Assembly: GCA_003552765.1 (NCBI GenBank)
Contig: PUOI01000441.1
Coordinates: forward strand, 1 to 8,025
DNA length: 8,025 nt
Direction: 5' to 3'
Source of the DNA: Candidatus Hydrogenedentota bacterium
GTDB lineage: Bacteria; Hydrogenedentota; Hydrogenedentia; Hydrogenedentales; SLHB01
The translations under genes and the position numbers were made by a program. The first letter of the stretch is position 1. Each line of letters begins with the position of its first letter. Shown piece after piece: positions 1 through 6,376 of this stretch. A model generated the notes under the pieces. That model saw only the letters and a program-made list of their open reading frames with translations. It made no database searches and was not told the DNA's origin.

Positions 1-397
1 CAATGCCTTCCACCACGCGGTCCACGAACGCGAGTACGCTGATTTCCTTGAAATAGCCCATGACGCGTTCCTTGGCCCAAGCGGTTTGGGAAGATCCACC
101 GGGGATTTCTCCCTTCTGAACGAGTTCGGTGATCAGCGCCACATGACCGGCCCGTAGCATGTACAGCACATAGGTTCCCAAGAGCCGGCCCAAGTTAAGG
201 ATGACTCCTAGCCCAGCGGTGACGATCAGCAACACCCAAAATGCCGCGGCGCCAAAGATCCAGCCGATAAGCCCCAAAATGCCCAGGTACACGATACCGG
301 CCAACCAGATAAGCCCGTAAATCAGGGCCCGGTACCCCAGGTAAGGGGTGGTGCGCATCACCAGTTGAAACGCGCGTCCGAGTTGAAGATCGTTCAC
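1..397 (-). CDS. Unrecognised integral membrane protein, 5' part only
   Basis: Reading the minus strand from GTG at 397 gives 132 codons without a stop, and the gene continues past the left edge. The N-terminal ~20 residues are polar. They are followed by a long hydrophobic stretch at residues ~24-80, rich in Leu, Ile, Gly and Trp, which fits two transmembrane helices (about 25-48 and 52-70) and possibly a third around 72-90. After that comes a soluble, charged segment with ELVQKGEIPGG at ~91-101 and a likely amphipathic helix at ~105-132. The GTG start is supported by AAGGAG at 409-414, 11 nt upstream, which is rather long. The first in-frame ATG (codon 14) has no ribosome binding site and would start closer to the membrane segment. 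I do not recognise the family and assign no function. It is co-oriented with the GH130 gene 173 bases upstream but appears to have its own promoter. Confidence 0.75.
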   Translation of the reverse strand, partial: MNDLQLGRAFQLVMRTTPYLGYRALIYGLIWLAGIVYLGILGLIGWIFGAAAFWVLLIVTAGLGVILNLGRLLGTYVLYMLRAGHVALITELVQKGEIPGGSSQTAWAKERVMGYFKEISVLAFVDRVVEGI

Positions 398-521
398 AGC
401 AGTTCTGGCTCCTTATCTTGATGTTTGAGTGTTCGCCCGGCGTGAGGTGGACGAACCTTGTTCCCCAGCTTAAGCCCACACAGCTTCGCTTGTTTCGTGA
501 TAAGCGCGATGATGAAACCCC

Positions 522-550
522 ATTATGGAGAGACGGCGCCGGCATTGCAA
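522..550 (-). promoter_or_regulatory. Putative sigma70-type promoter for the membrane protein gene
   Basis: On the minus strand TTGCAA (550-545) and CATAAT (527-522) are separated by exactly 17 bases. They match the TTGACA and TATAAT consensus at 4/6 and 5/6 positions. Transcription would start near 515, giving a leader of about 118 nt before the GTG at 397. The site lies just downstream of the GH130 stop codon, so the membrane protein gene could be transcribed independently. No clear terminator separates the two genes, so readthrough from the GH130 gene is also possible. Confidence 0.4.
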
Positions 551-570
551 CAGGATTTCGCCGGGGCTTT

Positions 571-1623
571 TCAACGGCCCAGACTCGCAAGGATTTCACG
601 CACTGAAAACGATGCGCCGCATACTACCGTATCGGCCGCCCCATAATAGATGGTAAGGGTATCCCCATCCAGCACGTGACCGTTGGCGAATACTACGCCG
701 CCGAAGAAGCCTTCGCGCTCGTAGGACGCCGTGGGCTCCATGATGGGATCCGTGGAACGGGCCAGCACTCGGGTGGGATCGCCGTAATCCAACAAAAGCG
801 CGCCGAGGCAGTACCGGTTGTGCCGGTCCGCACCGTGGTAGAGGGCGAGCCATCCATGCTCGGTCCGCACCGGCGCGGCTGCCGCCCCCATGCGGGTTTC
901 ATCCCATTGGCCGGGCCGGACCATGGCGATACAGGCGTGGCCGCCCCAGTGGGTCAGGTCCGGAGAAGAAGCCACCCAAATATGGTTGCCTTTGAAGTTC
1001 ACGTTACTCGGCCGGTGAAACGCCCAATAACGTCCTCCGATGGTTTCCTCGAACACGGCGGTGTTCTTGTTCTCCGGGGCAAAGATCATGCCCTCGCGCT
1101 GGAACTGCTTCCAGTCCGAGGTCCGGATCATGTTCACGCCAACGCCGTGGGGTGAGACAGCCGCATAGGTGAGCACGTACTCGTCCGCCACGGCCGAGAC
1201 CCGGCAGTCTTCGATGCCGAAGCTCTCCAGTGGGCCTTCCCCGGTTAGCGTGGCGCGCTCATCGATCGCGAAGTCCGTTCCGTTGTCGCTCCACGCCAGG
1301 CGGAGATGGGACACGGTGGTGAGATAGGTGCGGCCCTGATACGAGAATAGGCGGGGGTCCGAGAGGTCCAGCTCGGGGTCGTCCTTGGCAAAGCTGAGGA
1401 TCTCGATTCCATCCGGCGCCGCCGGGTTCAACACGGGCACCTTGATTGCGCGTTCGGTCTCGGGCGGACGCTCCGCCACCCGCAACACCAGGCCGGTCTG
1501 CCCGTTGTAACGGAACACGCCGGGATTCAGCACACACTCCACTTCCAGGCCCGGGGCACTGGGCCGCACGTCCTTCGGCGAGATTAGGGGATTACTGGAA
1601 AAACGTTGCGCCAATTCCGGCAT
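571..1623 (-). CDS. Glycoside hydrolase family 130 protein (mannoside phosphorylase-like)
   Basis: The 350-residue protein has the length and motif order of GH130 five-bladed propeller enzymes. These cleave beta-mannosides, most by phosphorolysis that releases mannose 1-phosphate. Visible signatures are an N-terminal NPLISPKDV (11-19), GIEDCR (136-141) where D139 is the likely general acid, ENKN (184-187), the HRP motif (203-205), PDLTHWG (221-227), GWLALYHGAD (257-266), and YYGAAD near the end (326-331). The Lys, His and Arg in ENKN and HRP fit a phosphate-binding phosphorylase better than a GH130 mannosidase, but sequence alone does not settle this or the substrate. There is no signal peptide, so the enzyme is likely cytoplasmic. 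The start at 1623 is chosen because AAAGGAG lies 6 nt upstream and a promoter lies just beyond it. A longer in-frame ATG at 1695 would sit upstream of that promoter. Confidence 0.93.
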   Translation of the reverse strand: MPELAQRFSSNPLISPKDVRPSAPGLEVECVLNPGVFRYNGQTGLVLRVAERPPETERAIKVPVLNPAAPDGIEILSFAKDDPELDLSDPRLFSYQGRTYLTTVSHLRLAWSDNGTDFAIDERATLTGEGPLESFGIEDCRVSAVADEYVLTYAAVSPHGVGVNMIRTSDWKQFQREGMIFAPENKNTAVFEETIGGRYWAFHRPSNVNFKGNHIWVASSPDLTHWGGHACIAMVRPGQWDETRMGAAAAPVRTEHGWLALYHGADRHNRYCLGALLLDYGDPTRVLARSTDPIMEPTASYEREGFFGGVVFANGHVLDGDTLTIYYGAADTVVCGASFSVREILASLGR

Positions 1624-1657
1624 GGTTTGTCTCCTTTGCGTGGTCAATTGCGCCCAT

Positions 1658-1686
1658 ACTCTGCCCGACGCTGGCGCGTCTGTCAA
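1658..1686 (-). promoter_or_regulatory. Putative promoter of the GH130 gene
   Basis: On the minus strand a perfect TTGACA (1686-1681) is followed after 17 bases by CAGAGT (1663-1658), a weak -10 with 3/6 matches. Transcription would start near 1651, about 28 nt before the ATG at 1623, with the AAAGGAG ribosome binding site inside that short leader. The position argues against translation from the upstream ATG at 1695. A weak -10 beside a perfect -35 may mean activator dependence; this is inference. Confidence 0.45.
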
Positions 1687-1760
1687 CACCAACATGCGTT
1701 CTGGCGCCGGAGCGAATCATGGGATCCCAGCGAGCAAAGGAGCAAAGCTGTCCAGGCGCA

Positions 1761-1790
1761 TTGCCAAGACGTAATGCGCTTGCGTATAAG
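1761..1790 (+). promoter_or_regulatory. Putative sigma70-type promoter for the propeller operon
   Basis: TTGCCA (1761-1766) and TATAAG (1785-1790) each match consensus at 5/6 positions and are separated by 18 bases. This is the best plus-strand promoter match I found upstream of the large gene. Transcription would begin near 1797, about 283 nt before the small ORF at 2080 and 370 nt before the large gene at 2167. Confidence 0.45.
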
Positions 1791-1843
1791 AGGAAGGCCT
1801 TACCGCGCTTTTCTGAAGTGCTGACCTTGCAATGTGAAGTTGC

Positions 1844-1859
1844 GGTATGTAACCATACC
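1844..1859. repeat. Short perfect inverted repeat, operator-like
   Basis: GGTATG (1844-1849) and CATACC (1854-1859) form perfect 6-base arms around TAAC. It sits about 50 bases downstream of the predicted transcription start of the propeller operon, where a roadblock-type operator could act. It could equally form a small RNA hairpin or be chance. Confidence 0.3.
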
Positions 1860-1979
1860 CAGCGTAGAGTCAGCCTCAGTAGCATCTTTCGAAATCGTGG
1901 TTCATGGAGCAGGGCGCAGGCCCGAAGGGGGGTGGTGTGTGACATAGGGGTAACGAAGAAGCCCTTCCGCTGTTTTGGG

Positions 1980-2001
1980 GGCCGCCGCATGGATGGCGGC
2001 C
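1980..2001. repeat. GC-rich inverted repeat (hairpin) in the leader
   Basis: GGCCGCC (1980-1986) and GGCGGCC (1995-2001) are perfect 7-base complements around an 8-base loop. As RNA this would be a stable hairpin in the 5' leader. No U-run follows directly (the nearest T-rich bases start about 14 bases later), so it is not a normal intrinsic terminator. Confidence 0.35.
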
Positions 2002-2039
2002 GGCGGACGACGTGGCTTCACTTTTCCGGTTCTTTGTGG

Positions 2040-2106
2040 GGTAAAAACAGCAACGTTTACCATTCCTAAGGAGAAGCAGATGGTGCTCAAGTACTACGAG
2101 GTAAAC
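2040..2106 (+). promoter_or_regulatory. Possible alternative-pairing leader structure around the leader ORF start
   Basis: TTTACC at 2056-2061 can pair with GGTAAA at 2040-2045 (6 bp, 10-base loop). Alternatively GTTTACC (2055-2061) can pair with GGTAAAC at 2100-2106 (7 bp) inside the small ORF. The second pairing would place the ribosome binding site (2067-2073) and ATG (2080) of the small ORF in its loop, and a ribosome translating the ORF would break it. ACCATTC also occurs twice, at 2059-2065 and 2105-2111. The complementarity is visible in the sequence; the switching role is inference. Confidence 0.25.
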
Positions 2107-2154
2107 CATTCTGTGGGGAGTTTAATCTGGAATCGCGGACCAAGCGATGGATAG
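2080..2154 (+). CDS. Candidate 24-aa leader peptide coupled to the large gene
   Basis: A 24-codon ORF starts with ATG at 2080, six bases after a perfect TAAGGAG at 2067-2073, which is as good as the site of any larger gene in the window. The peptide begins MVLKYYEV and ends WNRGPSDG. It has no membrane segment and resembles no family I know. Its TAG stop at 2152-2154 overlaps the AGGGAG ribosome binding site (2153-2158) of the large gene, whose ATG follows 12 bases later. This is the usual geometry for translational coupling or a regulatory uORF. It contains two adjacent Tyr codons but no strong run of one amino acid, so classic amino-acid attenuation is not evident. It could be a chance ORF, but the ribosome binding site makes translation likely. 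Confidence 0.5.
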   Translation: MVLKYYEVNHSVGSLIWNRGPSDG

Positions 2155-2166
2155 GGAGATCCAGCA

Positions 2167-5100
2167 ATGTCGAAAGGAAAGACGCGATTTACGCGGTTGG
2201 TCTTGACGGCGATGGCGGCCGGGCTTGCGTGTGCAAGTACGCTCGCTTTCGCCGGGGAGGAAACCGATTGGCCTATGTGGCGCTACGACGCGGCTCGCAC
2301 CGCAGATACGCCACTTGAACTTGAAGAAGAACTGCACCTTCAGTGGGTGCGCGAACTACCCGAACCCAAGCGAGCTTGGCCCCACCAGTGGGACGATCGG
2401 GGCAAGCTAGACTTTGACATTTCCTACACGCCGGTGGTGATGGGGGAACGGATCTTTGTTCCGTCCAACGTCACGGACAGCGTCACGGCGTACAATATCG
2501 AGGACGGCGCGGAGGAGTGGCGCTTCTACACCGATGGCCCTGTCCGGGTGGCGCCTGTCGCCTGGGAAGGCAAGGTGTACTTCGCCTCCGATGACGGTTA
2601 CCTCTATTGCGTGGACGCTGAAAACGGCGAGCAACTCTGGAGCTTCCAGGGCGGGCCGTCGGATGACCGGCTGCTGGGTAACGAGCGGATCATCAATTTC
2701 TGGGCGGCCCGTGGCGGTCCGGTAATAGAAGATAGGACGCTCTATTTCGCGGCGGGCTTCTGGCCGTTGCACGGCGTGTTCGTTTACGCCCTCGATGCGG
2801 AAAGCGGCGAAGTGGAGTGGGTGAATGACACCACCAGCTCCGACTACGTCCCGCTGCCCCATGGCGGCGCCTACGGCTTTGGCGGACTCTCTCCACAAGG
2901 CTACCTGGCAGCCGGAGAGGATCAACTCGTCGTAGCGGGCGGCCGGGCGTTGCCCGGCGTCTTGGACCGGCATACGGGTGAGGTGTTGGAAGGCGATTTC
3001 CGCGCCAAGCCCAACGGCGGGTTCGCGGTGGACGCAGATGGATTGGCGTACAACCACAACGAGATGATCCAGGACCGGGTAGACGCCTTGTCGGACCAGA
3101 TCGACGGTGATGTCTTCTACAAGCTGGCCGCGCGGGATCGCCTGTTCGTCACCACCGAGGACGGCGCGCTGTACTGCTTTGGCCCGGAGGAGACAAATCC
3201 AGTTCGCCACGACTACCGCCCAGCGACGTTGAGGCCAAGGTCGGCCGATTGGGCCGCCACCGCTCAGCGCTTGCTGGATGAGCTTGGTGAGTCCGAGGGG
3301 TACGGCCTAATTCTGGGCGCCGGATCCGGCGATCTGCTGCGGGAGCTGTTGTACCGCAGTGACCATCATTTGGTTGTCGTGGAAGACGACCCCGAGGTAG
3401 TGGAATCATTACGTAACGAATTAGTCGAAACCGGGATGTACGGACGGCGTGCGGCGGTCATCGAAGCCGATCCGGCCGCGTTCTCCGTGCAACCCTATCT
3501 GTTTAGCATGGTGTTGAGCGAGGATGCCCAAGCCGCCGGTATCGAGGCGGACACCCCCTTGCTGGCGAGGTTGCTCGATGGGTTGCGGCCCTATGGCGGC
3601 GTCGCCTACCTAGGCGCCACGGCGACCCATGGCGCGGATCTCTCTCAGGCCGTCTTTGCCGCGGCCTCGGATGTGGATCAGATTAACGTTCAAGCCCCCG
3701 CGGACTTCCCGCTGGTGGCGTCACGAACGGAAGAGGAAACAACACTGGCCGATGCGGCGGCTGCCGCGAATGTGGACCAGCTTCGTATCGAGACTCCGGT
3801 GGATTTCCCCAGTGTGGAGCGTCCAACCGAACAAGTAGCCGGCTTGTCTCACGCCGCCATGGCCGCGGACGTGGACCAGCTCTCCGTGCGGACAGCTGCC
3901 GGGGATGCCCCCCGGGATGACGCGCGATCAAGGTTTACTGACGTAGCCACAACCGCAGCCGCGGAGGTGGATCAGCTTTCCCTGGAAATAACAGAGGAGG
4001 AGACCGAGGCAGACGATACAGTGGGACAACTTTCGCAGGCCGCTTTGGCGGCGGCGGTGGATCAGGTGTTCGTGGAGCCCCGGCGCGCTGCCGCGCGGGA
4101 TAGAGCGGCGGAGCGTCTGCGGGAGCTAGCTAACGCTGCTTCGGCCGCGGGCGTGGACCAGCTTTCCGTTGAACGGCGGAGCGACTCGCAGGGGCGCATC
4201 GGCATGGCGTCCAGAGCGGGTTTTACACAAGAAGACACGCTGCTTGCGCGGGAGGACTTCGTGTTCGCCGTGCGGGGCGGTCCGTTGAGCGGGGCCGGCG
4301 AGTGGACCCATCAATATCACGATCCCGCCAACACGCTGAAATCAGAGGATGAGCGGGTAAAGCTTCCGCTGGGCCTGTTGTGGTATGGCGGTCCGAACAA
4401 CCACAATATCCTTCCGCGTCACTCCGGCGGTCCCCGGCCCAAGGTGACGGCCGGACGGCAAGTGTATCTCGGCGTCGAGAACATCGCCGCGCGTTGCGTG
4501 TACACCGGCCGGCAATTGTGGGATGTGGAATATCCGGGTATTGGCCATCCATTCACCAACCTCGATCTTGAGGAGCGCTGGGCGGATGGCGAGGAAGTCT
4601 ACATGAGCAACATCCCCGGCGCCACCTACATCGGGAGCCCATTTGTCAGTCTGCCCGACGGCGTCTACCTGCGCTATGACCGCGAGATTCACCGGTTGGA
4701 TCCTGCTACCGGCGAGACGGTGGACGAGTTCTCGCTGCCTGGCCGCCCGGTCGCGGAAATCTACGATGACGAGGACGCACCCGAATGGGGTCACATCAGT
4801 GTGCAGGGCGATTACTTGATTGTGACCGCCGAGCCTCATGTGTTCGAGGACCAAGAGCTAGGCTGGGAAGATAGCTACACGGGCACCTCGAGCCGGTTGC
4901 TTGCAGTCATGGATCGCAACAACGGCGAAGTGCTGTGGTCGAAGGAAGCCGAGATTGGCTTTCGGCATGGAGCAATCGTGAGTTCCAACGACACCGTGTA
5001 CGTGGTGGATGGTCTTTCCGAGAATGCCCTTGACTATCTCGCACGGCGCGGCGAGGAACCCGATGAAGACGCCACGCGGATCTTCGCGCTTGATCTCGAA

Positions 5101-6303
5101 AGCGGCGAAGAACGCTGGAGTTCAGACAGCAACGTGTTCGGCACCTATCTCATTTACAGCGCCGATCACGATATTCTGATTGAAGGCGGAAGCCGGGACA
5201 TGCGGCGTCCGTTCGATGATGAACCCGGGAATGTGACAGCCCGTAGCGGAAGCGAGGGCGAGATTCTCTGGGAAGGTGGTGGACCCACCCTGCCCGCCGC
5301 GGTGCTTGGCGACATGCTCATACCGGGCCGGCCCGGCAATGCGGTGTCCTTGCTGACCGGGGAAACCTGGCAGCGTGAACAGCCCCATACCGGCGAAACC
5401 AGCAGTTGGAACTACGACCGGACCTATGGCTGCAATACGTTAAACGCGAGCACCAATCTATTGTTGTACCGCACGGGGTACGCAGGGTATTTCGACCTTG
5501 AACACGACACCGGGACCGGAACCTTCAGCGGATTCCGCTCGGGATGCACCGCGAACATGGTCGCGGCCGATGGCGTGCTCAACGCGTTGGACTACACACG
5601 CACCTGCACCTGCAGCTACCAGAATCAAACCTCGCTGGCCATGGTTCACATGCCGGGCGATTCAAACATTGAGGCCTGGAGCCGGTATGATGCGTCGGCG
5701 CCAAATCCGGAGAGCCACGGGATAAACCTGGGCGCACCCGGGCGGCGCGTGGACCGCGACGCCGGACGAGTCTGGCACGACGCAGAGGGAACGCATCGCC
5801 GCCATCCCTCGGCCATCATCGACAACGGCGGTGGTATCGATTGGGTAGCCGCTTCCGGACGGGAGTTCCCCATTGTTGAAGTTGCCGAAGATAATGACGG
5901 CGAAAACAACGGCAACGAGAATGCCGATAATGGGGAAGACGCCGCCAACAACGAGAACGGCGAAGACGAAGCCGAAGTGAGCAAGAAGGTCGAGCCCGTC
6001 ACGGTCTACGATCTCCTTGAGACCGAATACACTGTCCGGCTTCACTTCGCCGAACTTGAGGAAGGCGTCGAGCCCGGTGAGCGTGTGTTTGACGTGCTCA
6101 TCGACGGCGAGGAAGTGTTGAGCGGATACGACATCGCGGCCGAGGCGGGCGGCAGCCTGCGCGGCGTGGTGGAGGAATTCACCGTGGACGCCAACATGAC
6201 CATGGAAATCGAGCTGCATAAAGCCGAAGGCTCCGAACTCGATCCGTTCATGAATGGAATCGAACTCGTAGCCAATAACGCTGAACTGGCCGCGGCCGAC
6301 TAG
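2167..6303 (+). CDS. Exported PQQ-propeller / methyltransferase-like / malectin mosaic protein
   Basis: The 1378-residue protein starts at ATG 2167, eight bases after AGGGAG. Its parts in order are: a signal peptide (1-29, cleavage after AFA); PQQ-type propeller blades (34-350) with repeated strand-DxxxGExxW patterns; a Rossmann segment resembling class I SAM methyltransferases (~365-485) with LGAGSGD (383-389), acidic E406 and D435, and LRPYGG (473-478); six VDQ-centred repeats (492-671); a second propeller half from WTHQY (713-717) to ~1170; and a malectin-like domain (1185-1372) with GINLG, YTVRLHFAEL and MNGIEL. Four cysteines (1089, 1127, 1147, 1149) sit in the YGC, RSGC and CTC motifs of the second half and look like a disulfide or metal core. 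I know this general architecture from Planctomycetes-Verrucomicrobia-type genomes, where its function is not established to my knowledge. Malectin suggests carbohydrate binding. The neighbours are a divergent GH130 gene and a tandem paralogue. Confidence 0.93.
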   Translation: MSKGKTRFTRLVLTAMAAGLACASTLAFAGEETDWPMWRYDAARTADTPLELEEELHLQWVRELPEPKRAWPHQWDDRGKLDFDISYTPVVMGERIFVPSNVTDSVTAYNIEDGAEEWRFYTDGPVRVAPVAWEGKVYFASDDGYLYCVDAENGEQLWSFQGGPSDDRLLGNERIINFWAARGGPVIEDRTLYFAAGFWPLHGVFVYALDAESGEVEWVNDTTSSDYVPLPHGGAYGFGGLSPQGYLAAGEDQLVVAGGRALPGVLDRHTGEVLEGDFRAKPNGGFAVDADGLAYNHNEMIQDRVDALSDQIDGDVFYKLAARDRLFVTTEDGALYCFGPEETNPVRHDYRPATLRPRSADWAATAQRLLDELGESEGYGLILGAGSGDLLRELLYRSDHHLVVVEDDPEVVESLRNELVETGMYGRRAAVIEADPAAFSVQPYLFSMVLSEDAQAAGIEADTPLLARLLDGLRPYGGVAYLGATATHGADLSQAVFAAASDVDQINVQAPADFPLVASRTEEETTLADAAAAANVDQLRIETPVDFPSVERPTEQVAGLSHAAMAADVDQLSVRTAAGDAPRDDARSRFTDVATTAAAEVDQLSLEITEEETEADDTVGQLSQAALAAAVDQVFVEPRRAAARDRAAERLRELANAASAAGVDQLSVERRSDSQGRIGMASRAGFTQEDTLLAREDFVFAVRGGPLSGAGEWTHQYHDPANTLKSEDERVKLPLGLLWYGGPNNHNILPRHSGGPRPKVTAGRQVYLGVENIAARCVYTGRQLWDVEYPGIGHPFTNLDLEERWADGEEVYMSNIPGATYIGSPFVSLPDGVYLRYDREIHRLDPATGETVDEFSLPGRPVAEIYDDEDAPEWGHISVQGDYLIVTAEPHVFEDQELGWEDSYTGTSSRLLAVMDRNNGEVLWSKEAEIGFRHGAIVSSNDTVYVVDGLSENALDYLARRGEEPDEDATRIFALDLESGEERWSSDSNVFGTYLIYSADHDILIEGGSRDMRRPFDDEPGNVTARSGSEGEILWEGGGPTLPAAVLGDMLIPGRPGNAVSLLTGETWQREQPHTGETSSWNYDRTYGCNTLNASTNLLLYRTGYAGYFDLEHDTGTGTFSGFRSGCTANMVAADGVLNALDYTRTCTCSYQNQTSLAMVHMPGDSNIEAWSRYDASAPNPESHGINLGAPGRRVDRDAGRVWHDAEGTHRRHPSAIIDNGGGIDWVAASGREFPIVEVAEDNDGENNGNENADNGEDAANNENGEDEAEVSKKVEPVTVYDLLETEYTVRLHFAELEEGVEPGERVFDVLIDGEEVLSGYDIAAEAGGSLRGVVEEFTVDANMTMEIELHKAEGSELDPFMNGIELVANNAELAAAD
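2266..2775 (+). repeat. Propeller segment shared with the paralogue at 7517-8025 (copy 1)
   Basis: Residues 34-203 of the large protein align without gaps to residues 343-512 of the next gene. By hand count about 138 of 169 complete residues are identical (about 82%). At DNA level the copies differ mostly at third positions, but they share runs such as 29 identical bases at 2467-2495 and 7718-7746. This is a tandem gene duplication, not a mobile repeat. Confidence 0.85.
3640..4179 (+). repeat. Six VDQ-centred protein repeats of 30-33 residues
   Basis: Within the large protein, VDQ occurs at residues 503, 536, 569, 601, 631 and 663, spaced 33, 33, 32, 30 and 32 residues apart. Each VDQ follows an Ala-rich, probably helical stretch (pattern LSxAAxAA) and precedes a short strand-like LSVE or LRIE segment, then a variable acidic or Arg-rich linker. 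The first two units also share a P-x-DFP-x-V pattern. Codons differ between units, so the array is not a recent DNA duplication. It sits at the end of the Rossmann segment, where relatives I recall have only a short helix-strand unit. Confidence 0.8.
5887..5976 (+). other. Acidic Asn/Asp/Glu-rich linker inside the malectin domain
   Basis: Residues 1241-1270 of the large protein consist almost wholly of Glu, Asp, Asn, Gly and Ala. They fall between the DWVAASG strand and the YTVRLHFAEL strand of the malectin-like domain. The linker therefore interrupts a predicted beta-sandwich domain at a loop and does not separate two domains. It may be a flexible, solvent-exposed or cation-binding loop. Its purine-rich low-complexity DNA (GAA, GAC and AAC codons) suggests growth by replication slippage. 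Confidence 0.7.
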
Positions 6304-6327
6304 ACAACCACCGCATTTCCGTAACTG

Positions 6328-6376
6328 GCCGCTCCTGGGCCGCGCCGTCGCGCGCGAAACCCAGGGGCGGCTTTTT
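6328..6376 (+). terminator. Intrinsic terminator after the large gene
   Basis: GCCGCTCCTGGG (6328-6339) pairs with CCCAGGGGCGGC (6360-6371) over 12 base pairs with one G-U pair. TTTTT follows immediately at 6372-6376. The 20-base loop is itself GC-rich and may pair further. It lies 24 bases past the stop codon at 6303 and should end most transcription before the paralogue, implying that the paralogue has its own promoter. Confidence 0.85.

Larger units (their letters stand above)
1687..2079. other. Non-coding control region between divergent genes
   Basis: No convincing gene lies here. Open frames crossing this stretch lack ribosome binding sites, resemble no protein family, and overlap the GH130 gene or each other. 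It holds the plus-strand promoter at 1761-1790 and inverted repeats at 1844-1859, 1980-2001 and 2040-2061. If the 1785-1790 hexamer is the real -10, the large gene has a leader of about 370 nt, long enough for regulatory RNA structure. G-rich runs occur at 1926-1932 and 1976-1981. I do not recognise any known riboswitch class. Confidence 0.6.

Noticed and set aside
535..570. Terminator after the GH130 gene on the minus strand
   Set aside because: Only a 5-bp CCGGC/GCCGG pairing with a long loop and no T-run. The stretch is better explained as promoter sequence.
1621..1695. Longer N-terminus for the GH130 protein starting at ATG 1695
   Set aside because: The start at 1623 has an excellent AAAGGAG, GH130 similarity begins near it, and the predicted promoter (1658-1686) lies between the two starts.
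1592..1990. 132-codon minus-strand open frame in the control region
   Set aside because: It overlaps the GH130 5' end in another frame, covers both predicted promoters and resembles no protein.
1980..2001. Intrinsic terminator in the leader
   Set aside because: The 7-bp hairpin has no adjacent T-run on either strand.
1446..2069. 207-codon plus-strand open frame crossing the GH130 start and the intergenic region
   Set aside because: It is antisense to the conserved GH130 N-terminus, composition is Arg/Ser/Trp-rich without domain features, and no ribosome binding site precedes it.
2221..2235. Lipoprotein signal at Cys22 of the large protein
   Set aside because: The residues before Cys22 are Gly-Leu-Ala, with Gly where a lipobox needs Leu or Val. 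The AFA cleavage site at 27-29 is a better signal peptidase I site.
2407..3210. 267-codon open frame on the minus strand inside the large gene
   Set aside because: It is antisense to clearly coding propeller sequence, has no recognisable domain, and is explained by GC-rich codon bias.
3640..4179. Regular ~96-base spacing as a CRISPR-like or satellite DNA array
   Set aside because: The units are in frame in a continuous coding region and conserved at protein level, not as identical DNA.
5605..5619. CTCSY as a c-type haem site
   Set aside because: A haem site needs CxxCH. Here the spacing is CxC and no His follows.
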